Source: an uncultured Saprospiraceae bacterium
GTDB taxonomy: Bacteria; Bacteroidota; Bacteroidia; Chitinophagales; Saprospiraceae
NCBI GenBank assembly: GCA_937872385.1
Contig: CALMSO010000019.1
Location: 1 to 34,978 of the forward strand
Reading direction: 5' to 3'
Length of the DNA stretch: 34,978 bases
The translations under genes and the position numbers were made by a program. Position 1 is the first letter of the stretch. Each line of letters opens with the position of its first letter. The notes below the pieces were generated by a model. The model was not told the DNA's origin and searched no databases. It worked only from the letters and a program-made list of their open reading frames with translations. Positions 8,286-16,374 of this stretch are shown here, piece after piece.

Positions 8286-9005
8286 TTATTGGTTTATTGG
8301 GGAGGTGCCGCTAGGTACAAGCTCCCCACATAGTCCATTACAAGTATTTAGCCAGAAGAAACCGCATCCACGGCCTGTTTCACATTTTACTCCTTTCGAA
8401 TCGCAATCGCCAATACTCGAACAATAAGACCCCCAGCGACAAGAACATCTGCAGTCACAATCATAAACTTCTAAAGCACTAGCATTATTTGTTTGCGTTT
8501 CATTAGCTGAAAAAGAAAAGTAACTCTCCGCTGCTGCCTCTGCATAAATTAAATCCTGAAAAGTTCGTTTAGTGTAGGAAACTGGAGGAGTAAAATTTTC
8601 TAATGAGCCGAACATAGATTTACCTTCTTCTTCCATGAAATAGCGTCCGAAAACCTCTACCCAATCCATTAAAAGCTTAGCATTATAAAAATCTGAATCA
8701 CTCTGTATATCTCTGAAGATTTCAACGTTAAGCCTTAGCTTCAAATTGTTAATAGCATCAATTTTTTCATCAGCTAAATCAAGCGTTGACAAATGATTCA
8801 ATTTATCCATCCAAAGATTCAGTTTTTGCTCAGCGGAAAGTTTATCGTAGAGTTCAAGTCTTTTAATCTGAGATATTCCGATAAAATCTTCTCGGGTAAT
8901 GAAATCGCTAAAATCTTCTCGTTTACTATCGTTCGTACAACTTTGTAGTAAGGTTATCGCTGAAAAAATAATCAGCACATGGATTAATGAACAGTTCCTT
9001 TTCAT
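8286..9005 (-). CDS. Bacteriocin fulvocin C-related cysteine-rich lipoprotein
   Basis: The 239-residue product starts with a lipoprotein signal peptide (LLQSC, Cys23). A helical charged region follows (about 30-150), including the family-like YDKLSAEQKLNLW segment. The last about 60 residues carry ten cysteines in the order CDCRCSC...YC...C...C...GCG.FW...CNG.CG. The spacing and the closing GCG..W...CNG.C agree with what I remember of fulvocin C, a small multi-disulfide bacteriocin of Myxococcus fulvus, and of the fulvocin C-related proteins of Bacteroidota. Whether the tail is released as a toxin or kept as part of a lipoprotein is unknown. The AT-rich composition and a nearby gene pair with redox capacity suggest a transferred block in which the disulfides of this tail are made or reshuffled. 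No dedicated exporter or immunity gene is recognisable. Confidence 0.7.
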   Translation of the reverse strand: MKRNCSLIHVLIIFSAITLLQSCTNDSKREDFSDFITREDFIGISQIKRLELYDKLSAEQKLNLWMDKLNHLSTLDLADEKIDAINNLKLRLNVEIFRDIQSDSDFYNAKLLMDWVEVFGRYFMEEEGKSMFGSLENFTPPVSYTKRTFQDLIYAEAAAESYFSFSANETQTNNASALEVYDCDCRCSCRWGSYCSSIGDCDSKGVKCETGRGCGFFWLNTCNGLCGELVPSGTSPINQ

Positions 9006-9046
9006 TTTAAATTTTGATTTTTACATACGACTACTATAGGCACAGC

Positions 9047-9067
9047 AATAATAATAATAATAATAAT
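9047..9067. repeat. (AAT)7 trinucleotide repeat upstream of the fulvocin-like gene
   Basis: Seven perfect AAT units (ATT on the coding strand) lie 42-62 bases before the ATG of the fulvocin-like gene, where promoter spacing would be affected. Such simple repeats gain and lose units by slippage. Confidence 0.9.
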
Positions 9068-9169
9068 AGTCAAGCGTCGAAAAACAAATTAACGAAAAAT
9101 TAATATACAATTAACACAAAATAAACATACAAAATTGTGTAACGTTGAGTGCCCATTTGAAAGGTAATC

Positions 9170-10291
9170 CTAACCCCGCATCAGTTTTACTATTGCCTTA
9201 GCTGCCCGCCCGGAAGCCCCGGCCTGCCCCAATCGCTGGCGCAACTCAGCATAGCCGGCTTGCATGGCCTGCGTTTTTTCTGGCTGTAATATATCGGTCA
9301 GGGCCGCTTGCAAACGCGCTGCATTCATATCATCCTGGATTAATTCGGGCACTAATGAACGACCCATAATTAAATTTACTAAAGAAATAAAACGAATTCT
9401 TTTACCTACAAGCCGCCGAGCAATAGCGTAGGACAAGGGGTTTCCTTTGTAACAAACGACTTCGGGCACGTTGAACAGCGCAGTTTCTAAAGTAGCCGTA
9501 CCTGAAGTTACCAGCGCAGCACGCGCATAACTAAGTAAATGATAGGTTTCATTTTGTACCAATTTTACATCCTGACTGTTCGTTTTTGCTAAAATAGCAT
9601 CATAAAAATGGGCGGGTTGTGCTGGCGCCCCAGCGATAACAAACTGATAATCAGCAAAATGCCGCGTAAGCGACAGCATGGTTTCTAACATTCGGCTGAT
9701 TTCCTGGCGCCGACTGCCCGGCAGCAATGCAATAATTGGTCGGGTGTCCAATTGATGGCGGGACAAAAAAGTGGTGTCTGGCTGAAAATTTTCTATTACA
9801 TCGAGTAAAGGATGCCCGACAAAAGTTACATCATAATCATATTGCCGATAAAAATCAGGCTCAAATGGTAAAATAACCAACATTTTATGCACTGATTGCT
9901 TAATATCATGCACCCGGCTGGCGTGCCAAGCCCAGAGCTGCGGCGAAATGTAGTAAATAACTTTTAGCCCTTGTTGCTTCGCCCATTTAGCAATGCGCAG
10001 GTTAAAGCCCGGATAATCAATTAAAACAAGCACATCTGGTTGATAATCAACAATATCTGATTTACAAAAATCAATATTTTTCAGGATGATACGCAGGTTT
10101 TTTACTACCTCAATAAAGCCCATAAAAGCTAAGTCGCGGTAGTGTTTGCGCAAGTTGCCGCCGGCTGCCTGCATCAAATCGCCTCCCCAGACACGGAACT
10201 GCGCGTCGGTGTCTCGTTTTTTCAGTGCTTTTATCAAATTCGAGCCATGCAGATCGCCCGAAGCTTCACCGGCTATGATGTAATATTTCAT
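9170..10291 (-). CDS. lpxB: Lipid-A-disaccharide synthase
   Basis: LpxB joins UDP-diacylglucosamine and lipid X to form the lipid A disaccharide at the inner face of the cytoplasmic membrane. The N-terminus MKYYIIAGEASGDLHGSNL is diagnostic, and further family blocks include the GHPLLD turn, LLPGSRRQEI, and the SGTATLE segment with its VCYKGN follow-on. The ATG at 10291 is preferred over one 42 bases upstream, because the conserved AGEASGD block starts six residues later and this start leaves a clean 13-base gap after prmC. The result is 373 residues, normal for the family. It is the last gene of the minus-strand run containing prmC. Confidence 0.95.
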   Translation of the reverse strand: MKYYIIAGEASGDLHGSNLIKALKKRDTDAQFRVWGGDLMQAAGGNLRKHYRDLAFMGFIEVVKNLRIILKNIDFCKSDIVDYQPDVLVLIDYPGFNLRIAKWAKQQGLKVIYYISPQLWAWHASRVHDIKQSVHKMLVILPFEPDFYRQYDYDVTFVGHPLLDVIENFQPDTTFLSRHQLDTRPIIALLPGSRRQEISRMLETMLSLTRHFADYQFVIAGAPAQPAHFYDAILAKTNSQDVKLVQNETYHLLSYARAALVTSGTATLETALFNVPEVVCYKGNPLSYAIARRLVGKRIRFISLVNLIMGRSLVPELIQDDMNAARLQAALTDILQPEKTQAMQAGYAELRQRLGQAGASGRAAKAIVKLMRG

Positions 10292-10304
10292 GAAAATTTG
10301 TTTT

Positions 10305-11105
10305 TTATAGTTGAGGGGTTGAATAGTGGACACGAGTGGGCCAAAGCCCCATCTGGGCCCGAATCATACGATCTTTTCCATTTAGGTCTTTTTGCAATAT
10401 TACATCACTAAATCCTTTTTTTTCAAGCATTTGCACTACTTTTTTTGCATTAAACTCATTACATTCAAAAAACAAATACCCGCCCGGCTTTAAATGTATT
10501 TTACTAAAGTCGGCAATAGCATCATAAAAAACCAGCGGGTTTTCATCATTTACAAACAGGGCCAGCGCAGGTTCAAAATCCTTGACCTGGTGCGGCATCA
10601 GGGCACTTTCCTGCACAGGAATGTAAGGTGGGTTGCTAATTATACAATCATATTTGCTAAATAATTGCCAAGCACTACGATGCAGAATATTACATTCTAT
10701 AAAATCAATAGCAACATGATGTAATGCTGCATTTTGCTTTGCAATAATCAAGGCCTCTGGGCTTATATCTACCGTCGCTACTGATAAATCGGGCCGCTTT
10801 TTTTTAATAACAATCGGAATGCAACCGCTCCCCGTACCAATATCCAGCACATACTGGCAATCCGGTTGCTTTTTGAGCGTTTCCAGCACCCACGCGACTA
10901 ACTCTTCGGTCTCCTGCCTCGGAATGAGTACAGCGGGCGTAACGCTAAATTTTAGTCCATAAAAATCGGCTTGCCCCAGCACATATTGCAGCGGCTCACG
11001 GGTTAATAATTTTTTCGTAATTAATTCTAAATGAGCAAGTTGTACCTCATTTAGTTCCTCGTGTTCAGGCCAATTGCCCCGAATACCCAGCGCATCCTCA
11101 AACAC
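10305..11105 (-). CDS. prmC: Release factor glutamine methyltransferase (start uncertain)
   Basis: PrmC (HemK) methylates the GGQ glutamine of peptide chain release factors. The SAM-binding motif DIGTGSGCIPI and the catalytic NPPY in ISNPPYIP are present, together with REPLQYVLG in the N-terminal helical domain. The first conventional codon in frame is GTG at 11105, but homology continues upstream. The frame stays open to 11210 and encodes LYDPYEARSIARI, typical of the true N-terminus. No ATG, GTG or TTG exists in that extension. An ATT at 11193-11195 would give a start about 15 residues before LYDP. Either an unusual initiator is used or the gene has lost its start. Coordinates given are the conservative ones. 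Confidence 0.9.
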   Translation of the reverse strand: MFEDALGIRGNWPEHEELNEVQLAHLELITKKLLTREPLQYVLGQADFYGLKFSVTPAVLIPRQETEELVAWVLETLKKQPDCQYVLDIGTGSGCIPIVIKKKRPDLSVATVDISPEALIIAKQNAALHHVAIDFIECNILHRSAWQLFSKYDCIISNPPYIPVQESALMPHQVKDFEPALALFVNDENPLVFYDAIADFSKIHLKPGGYLFFECNEFNAKKVVQMLEKKGFSDVILQKDLNGKDRMIRAQMGLWPTRVHYSTPQL

Positions 11106-11264
11106 GATACGGGCGATACTTCGTGCCTCGTAAGGGTCGTACAGAGCAGTCAGAGCGTCTGTTAGCCGATTAATATGCGCTGTTGAGGTATTAATAGTAG
11201 AGTTATTTAGTTAGTCCCTATTGCATTTACAGCGTTTTAAAAAATGTCATAAATAAGCGCTAAA

Positions 11265-12404
11265 CTATGATAGCCGATTTTTATAATCTTCATAGCCAAA
11301 TTCACGTACCATTTCGAGCGTGTCATCCTCGTGCCAGATGGCAATAGCTGGATGTTTTACGCCATTAAAAGTAGTCGTTTTGACCATTGTATAATGAATC
11401 ATATCATGAAAAACTAATTTTTCCCCAATTTGCAATTCATGATCGAAAGAATATTCACTCATATAATCACCAGCTAAACAACTCACACCCCCGATGCGAT
11501 AAGTCGGCTGGCCGGAGGTAGGGTCGGTAGCGCCTTCAATGCGCGGCCGGTAAGGCATTTCCAGCGTATCGGGCATGTGTGCCGTGAAAGAAACATCCAC
11601 GATAGCCGTTTTCACACCATGATTTTCTACAATATCAAGCACCGTAGATACCAGCACTCCCGTATCCCAGGCGATGGCACTGCCGGGTTCTAATATAACT
11701 TCTAAGTGCGGATATTTTTTACGAAAACTTTGTAATAATTTTACTAAATGAATAGTATCATAACCAGCGCGCGTCATCAGATGTCCACCACCGAAATTCA
11801 CCCATTTCAACTGCGGAAAAAAAAGAGCAAATTTACTTTCAAAAGCCTTCAGTACCTTTTCCAGATCGTAGGAACTTGATTCGCAAAGCGTGTGAAAATG
11901 AAGCCCTTCGACGCCTTCGGGTAGCTCGCCGCCAAAATTATCCACTACCTCGCCGAGGCGCGAACCAGGCGCGGCCGGGTTGTACAAATCCACTTCCACT
12001 TCCGAATATTCCGGATTGACGCGGATGCCGGGCGATACTTTTTCAGGAAAAGCAGCTACCTGATTTTTATATCGCAAGTATTGATTAATGGAATTGAATG
12101 TAATATGGCTGCTATAAGGTAAAATATTGGCAAACTCATCTGGTAAATAAGCCGGTGAATAAGTATGCGCTTTTACACCCATTTCTTCGTAAATAAGTCG
12201 CGCTTCGCTCAAAGAACTGGCGGTAGCTCCTCGCAAATACTGCCCCACTACCGGAAAGACCCGCCACATAGCGAATCCCTTGAGTGCCAGTATAATAGAA
12301 ACACCAGCTGCCGATTGTACCCCTTGTATCAATTCGAGGTTTTCGCGTAGCCGCCGCATCTCGAGAACGTAGGCCGGGGATGGAATTTTATGAATATTTA
12401 GCAT
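11265..12404 (-). CDS. nspC: Carboxynorspermidine/carboxyspermidine decarboxylase
   Basis: NspC is a PLP enzyme of the alanine-racemase/group IV decarboxylase fold that removes the carboxyl group from carboxy(nor)spermidine, the last step of the alternative polyamine pathway. The PLP lysine is probably Lys42 in ILALKGFAMW. Further blocks are HFHTLCESS, NFGGGHLMT, LEPGSAI (phosphate binding) and GVSCLAGDYMSEY, which carries the active-site cysteine. The length of 379 residues is standard. It lies 85 bases downstream of the dehydrogenase that makes its substrate, so the pair forms a complete two-step module. Confidence 0.95.
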   Translation of the reverse strand: MLNIHKIPSPAYVLEMRRLRENLELIQGVQSAAGVSIILALKGFAMWRVFPVVGQYLRGATASSLSEARLIYEEMGVKAHTYSPAYLPDEFANILPYSSHITFNSINQYLRYKNQVAAFPEKVSPGIRVNPEYSEVEVDLYNPAAPGSRLGEVVDNFGGELPEGVEGLHFHTLCESSSYDLEKVLKAFESKFALFFPQLKWVNFGGGHLMTRAGYDTIHLVKLLQSFRKKYPHLEVILEPGSAIAWDTGVLVSTVLDIVENHGVKTAIVDVSFTAHMPDTLEMPYRPRIEGATDPTSGQPTYRIGGVSCLAGDYMSEYSFDHELQIGEKLVFHDMIHYTMVKTTTFNGVKHPAIAIWHEDDTLEMVREFGYEDYKNRLS

Positions 12405-12489
12405 TTAATAATTATCATTTAGCAATTGATGTTTTTACAAACAAGAAAGTAAGGCTTTTCGTTGATGGCTAAAAACCACCAATACCGCA

Positions 12490-13692
12490 TCATAATTCCA
12501 GATCAATATTTTCCGCCTCTTGCCAGGGCAAACCGCATTCATTTAGTTTCTCCATGAAAGGATCAGGATTGAACTGCTCTACGTTATACACGCCCGCGCC
12601 CGACCATTCGCCCGTGAGCATCATCATAGCACCAATCATAGCAGGCACGCCGGTGGTGTAAGATACGCCTTGGGTACCCGTTTCTTTATAAGCCGCTTCA
12701 TGGCTACAGTTATTCCAGATATAATATGTTTTTTCTTTACCATGTTGGATACCCCGAATGCGGCAGCCGATGGACGTCCAGCCAGTGTAGTTTTCGCCGA
12801 GATCGCCGGGGTTGGGCAGCACTGCTTTCAAAAATTCGAGCGGCACTATGTCCACGCCTTTATAATTAATCGGCTCGATGCCAGCCATCCCGATGTTCTG
12901 AATCACGCGCAGGTGCGTCAGGTATTCATCGCCAAAGGTCATCCAGAAGCGCGCCCGCTTGAGCGTGGGGAAGTTCTTGACCAATGATTCCAGCTCTTCG
13001 TGATAAATCAGGTAGGATTTTTTCGGACCGATTTCCGGGTAGGTCAGCATTTGGCTAATCGCATGCGGCTCGGTTTCTACCCACTGCCCGTTTTCCCAAT
13101 ATTTACCTTTTTGGGTCACCTCGCGGATATTAATTTCCGGGTTAAAATTAGTAGCAAAAGCCTTGCCGTGATCGCCCGCATTACAATCTACGATATCAAG
13201 ATAATGCATTTCATCGAAATGATATTTAGCAGCGTGCGCCGTAAATACACTGGTAACGCCGGGGTCGAAACCGCAGCCCAGCACCGCCAGCAAGCCCGCC
13301 TCGCGGAAGCGATCTTGATATGCCCATTGCCATTTATATTCAAATTTGGCTTCATCTTTGGGTTCATAATTAGCGGTATCTAAATAATGTACACCTGCTT
13401 CGAGACAAGCATCCATGATGGTCAAGTCTTGGTAGGGCAGCGCCACGTGAATGAGCATTTTCGGCTGGAAAGCGCGTAGCAATTGCACTAATTCCGGTAC
13501 GTTTTCGGCGTCCACGGCAGCGGTCTGAATATCGCGGCCCAAGTCGCGTTTTACGGCGACAGCTATTTCATCGCACTTCGATTTGGTGCGGCTGGCCAGC
13601 ATAATTTCAGAAAAAACATTCGGATGTTGTGCGCATTTGTAGGCGACTACCCGCCCGACACCGCCCGCGCCAATAATAAGTACTTTAGACAT
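12490..13692 (-). CDS. Carboxynorspermidine (carboxyspermidine) dehydrogenase, saccharopine dehydrogenase family
   Basis: The enzyme condenses L-aspartate semialdehyde with a diamine (putrescine or diaminopropane) using NADPH, giving the substrate of NspC. The N-terminal Rossmann motif GAGGVG is at residues 8-13. Typical LYS9-like blocks follow: HVALPYQDLTIMDAC, YLDTANYEP, GCGFDPGVTSVF and a C-terminal TGVPAMIGA. The length of 400 residues fits the carboxynorspermidine synthase group better than true saccharopine dehydrogenases, and the adjacent nspC supports that choice. It is the first gene of the minus-strand run and is preceded by two adjacent palindromes. Confidence 0.92.
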   Translation of the reverse strand: MSKVLIIGAGGVGRVVAYKCAQHPNVFSEIMLASRTKSKCDEIAVAVKRDLGRDIQTAAVDAENVPELVQLLRAFQPKMLIHVALPYQDLTIMDACLEAGVHYLDTANYEPKDEAKFEYKWQWAYQDRFREAGLLAVLGCGFDPGVTSVFTAHAAKYHFDEMHYLDIVDCNAGDHGKAFATNFNPEINIREVTQKGKYWENGQWVETEPHAISQMLTYPEIGPKKSYLIYHEELESLVKNFPTLKRARFWMTFGDEYLTHLRVIQNIGMAGIEPINYKGVDIVPLEFLKAVLPNPGDLGENYTGWTSIGCRIRGIQHGKEKTYYIWNNCSHEAAYKETGTQGVSYTTGVPAMIGAMMMLTGEWSGAGVYNVEQFNPDPFMEKLNECGLPWQEAENIDLEL

Positions 13693-13750
13693 TATTATGA
13701 TATTGATTTTATAATTGGTAATTTATAATTTCGCTACCTGCTTTTTGCTT

Positions 13751-13778
13751 TTCGCAATGCGAACGATTGATAATCAAT
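13751..13778. promoter_or_regulatory. Two adjacent 13-bp palindromes in the polyamine/AraC divergent spacer
   Basis: TTCGCAATGCGAA (13751-13763) and ATTGATAATCAAT (13766-13778) are each perfect inverted repeats around one central base, two bases apart. They lie about 60 bases before the carboxyspermidine dehydrogenase start, in the 397-base spacer shared with the AraC-type gene. They could be operator half-sites or a hairpin. No recognisable riboswitch is seen in the remainder of the spacer. Confidence 0.45.
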
Positions 13779-14089
13779 GTTTTAACTAAAATTATTCACT
13801 CGAAAAATGATATAAAAAACAAGGCATTTATTACTTTTTTTTAAAAATTGCAAAAGTACTTGATAACAAATAATAAATAGCAGCTGCGGCTGTTCTTTTC
13901 CACTCATCCGCCTTTTTTAAAGCGCAAAAATAGCGAATTTGCCGATGCAAAAGTACAAATCTGCTGATTGTCGAAAAAAACGGCTGCTCGATAATAAACG
14001 CACGCTCGTCTAAAAAATGGCGGGAAGACTTGTTTTTCTTGCAAACAAATGGCACCTTTTCGTACAAAATATTTACTACACAACATTTT

Positions 14090-15112
14090 ATGAATAATCA
14101 ACCCACTTTGGCCGCTGTGCTCATCCGCTTTCGTTTGCAAATGGCGGCCCGCCTTGGCGCGGATCCGCAGGCAATATTAGCTGCTGCAAAGCTCGATCCG
14201 GCACTACTGGAAGACCCCGACCGCCGAATTGGCGTAGCACAGGAACGGGCCGTTTGGCGGGCGATTGTACAAGCAACCGGCCGCCCTGACATTGGACTGC
14301 TCTGCGGGGAAAATCTGCCTATCCAGATTACCAGTCTGATTGGTTATACCATGATGAATGCACCTTCGCTATGGGTGGCGGGGCAGAAAATGCAAGCTTA
14401 TCAGCGCATTATGGGCGACAGCATGGGGATGGAATTTGAAGAGCGGGACAAACTGGCCTACATCAAGGTAATAATGTGGAGCGACTGGCACGCGGAGCTG
14501 CGCCACACCATGGATTTGATGATGGCAGCTACTTTCCATTGGATTCGCGCCAATTCTGCCTTGCAAGTGATGCCTTTTGAGGTAGGTTTTTCCTATCCTC
14601 GCCCTACTAATTATGATACCTACGCGCATTTTTTTAGCCCGGTGCCCGTAGCTTTCCATTGCTCAGAAAGCTATTTATTATATAACCGCCGCGAGCTTGA
14701 TGCACCGGTATTGGCGGCTAATCCTCAGTTGTTTGCGGTTTTCAATCGGCAGGTTAAGGAACTGTACGCCAAATTCACAGCAGAGCAACCTTACACCTGG
14801 CGCGTCAGGCAAACTATCCTTGAACTGCTGCAGGGCCAAGCGCCAAGCATTGGCGAAGTATCGGCCCGCCTGACGATGAGCACCCGCAAATTGCAAGCCC
14901 TGCTAAAAGAAGAAGGGGCAAGTTTTCAACATCTGCTCAATGAAGTGCGCAGAGATTTGTCCATACAATATTTACAAGAAAAACAGGCAAGCAAATCGGA
15001 AATTGCCTACCTGTTGGGCTTCGCTGAAGTATCTGTATTTTCACGGACATTTAAAAAATGGACCGGTCTTAGCCCTTCCGAATTTCAGGCTAAAAATGCA
15101 AGCCGATCATGA
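14090..15112 (+). CDS. AraC-family transcriptional regulator
   Basis: The 340-residue protein joins an N-terminal arabinose-binding-type ligand domain (about 15-205) to a C-terminal AraC helix-turn-helix domain (about 240-335). The former shows RRIGVAQERAVWRAI and a GDSMGMEFEE segment. The latter shows VSARLTMSTRKLQALLKEEGASF, then IAYLLGFAEVSVFSRTFKKWTGLSPSEF. The ATG at 14090 is preferred to a TTG 60 bases upstream because it precedes the first family-like helix. This OruR/ArgR-like architecture usually senses amino acids or lipids. The divergent polyamine genes and the overlapping barrel gene are the nearest candidate targets. The 3' end overlaps the barrel gene by 23 bases. Confidence 0.9.
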   Translation: MNNQPTLAAVLIRFRLQMAARLGADPQAILAAAKLDPALLEDPDRRIGVAQERAVWRAIVQATGRPDIGLLCGENLPIQITSLIGYTMMNAPSLWVAGQKMQAYQRIMGDSMGMEFEERDKLAYIKVIMWSDWHAELRHTMDLMMAATFHWIRANSALQVMPFEVGFSYPRPTNYDTYAHFFSPVPVAFHCSESYLLYNRRELDAPVLAANPQLFAVFNRQVKELYAKFTAEQPYTWRVRQTILELLQGQAPSIGEVSARLTMSTRKLQALLKEEGASFQHLLNEVRRDLSIQYLQEKQASKSEIAYLLGFAEVSVFSRTFKKWTGLSPSEFQAKNASRS

Positions 15113-15782
15113 GATTGGCTGCGCCAAAATTCCAAGCATCGTCGCCGATGCCATTCACCTCCACGCGGGTGCTCATCTGCTGGTAATAGGCCTTAATTTC
15201 TAAATGCAAACTTTCTTTTTTGAAAGGTGCCGTAGTAAGCCCGAAGCCCAAACCACCGCCCGCGCCAATGCCAAACTGATGAAAAAACTCCTGCTGTCCG
15301 GCGGCATTTAAAAACCGATTTTTGGTGAGCACCGAAGCCAGCCCGGCATCTGCCATCACGAACCAGCGTTCACCGGCATTGATATAATATTTAGCTACGG
15401 CATTGAATTGTAAATAATTGAAAAAATACCCTTCCTCGTAGCCTCCCTGTGCAGGTTGTGAGCCGGTGAGCGCCACATTTACCTTAGTACCCAGCATCAG
15501 CCCAGGTATTTTAGTAGGTAAATAGTAGCCCATTTGCAGCAAACTGCCAATTTGATTCGGGTAGTTGCCGACGCTGCGCCGCATGCCTTCCGGATTTTGA
15601 TAATAACTCTGGCCGGCAGCGCGTAATGCTTGCGCTTGTAATAATTCCGTACCGCTGTACAAAAAAGGTATCGAAACGCCTATGCTTAGTTCCGTTTGCT
15701 TTTGTTGCCAGGGCGCCTGTGCGTATGCCATTTGTGCAATTACGAGTAATAAAGTCATTGGAAATAAATGAAAAGCTCTCAC
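15090..15782 (-). CDS. Secreted outer-membrane beta-barrel-like protein
   Basis: The 230-residue protein has a signal peptide ending in AQMAYA-Q (cleavage near 22). After it come alternating amphipathic strands rich in glycine and aromatics (QMGYYLPTKIPGLMLG, YYINAGERWFVMADAGLA, IGAGGGLGFGLT) and a C-terminal strand ending in aromatic F (LMIGLHF). This pattern indicates a small outer-membrane barrel similar to the OmpW/OprF-like 'outer membrane beta-barrel' group, with no specific function known. Its last eight codons overlap the 3' end of the AraC-type gene on the other strand, leaving no room for a separate terminator between them. Confidence 0.7.
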   Translation of the reverse strand: MRAFHLFPMTLLLVIAQMAYAQAPWQQKQTELSIGVSIPFLYSGTELLQAQALRAAGQSYYQNPEGMRRSVGNYPNQIGSLLQMGYYLPTKIPGLMLGTKVNVALTGSQPAQGGYEEGYFFNYLQFNAVAKYYINAGERWFVMADAGLASVLTKNRFLNAAGQQEFFHQFGIGAGGGLGFGLTTAPFKKESLHLEIKAYYQQMSTRVEVNGIGDDAWNFGAANLMIGLHF

Positions 15783-16374
15783 GATGATATTGTTTTAAAT
15801 GAATGAAAATAAATATTATAAGCACAAAATTAAGCCCCTTGTCTCTATTAGATTTGGCCCATCCCGCAAAGGTTTTGACTATTTATGCAAGCACTAAATT
15901 CCACCCTGTTTTCTATCTCAACAAGCGTATATACCCTATCTTTAGCGTAGCTCTTTTGTCGGGATAGAAGCAATTTTTTTATTATACATAATGGGACATT
16001 GTCATTTGTTAATTGAGATAGTGTTTTAACTTCTGATAATTAGTTACTTGTGTATTTTTACATTGAAATAATTATGTATAATTACTCAATATGATTTTAT
16101 ACCAATTTCGATGAGTTGTGATGTATTCGTGGTTTTGCAATTATTTGACTATCAATCCAGTTCGCCGTTCACTCATAGCCAGATCACTGTTACATTGGTA
16201 TTAAATGTCGGATATTCTATGCCAAACATCTTAAAACAGGGTAAATCAAACAATTAAACGCAATTAAGTTTATCATTTTTATTATAAAAAGGGTAAGAGT
16301 TGAACGGCGATGATTAGCTAATATTCAAAATAGCTGACAGCTGAAATAGTGTACTAAAATTCAGGCTTTTTTTA
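15783..16374. other. AT-rich intergenic region
   Basis: About 590 AT-rich bases hold no convincing gene or RNA. An 8-bp inverted pair (ATACCAAT at 16099-16106, ATTGGTAT near 16195-16202) encloses about 90 bases and might be the ends of a decayed miniature element, but I see no target duplication. A short palindrome AGCTGACAGCT lies at 16332-16342, close to the end of the GT-C-like gene. Confidence 0.4.

Noticed and set aside
10292..10333. Longer lpxB start at 10333
   Set aside because: It would overlap prmC and add 14 residues before the conserved MKYYIIAGEASGD block; the ATG at 10291 fits family and spacing better.
14030..14089. TTG start for the AraC-type gene
   Set aside because: The added 20 residues are not regulator-like and an ATG is available at 14090.
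16099..16202. Possible miniature transposable element with ATACCAAT/ATTGGTAT ends
   Set aside because: The ends match over only 8 bases, no target duplication is seen, and AT-rich DNA gives such pairs by chance.
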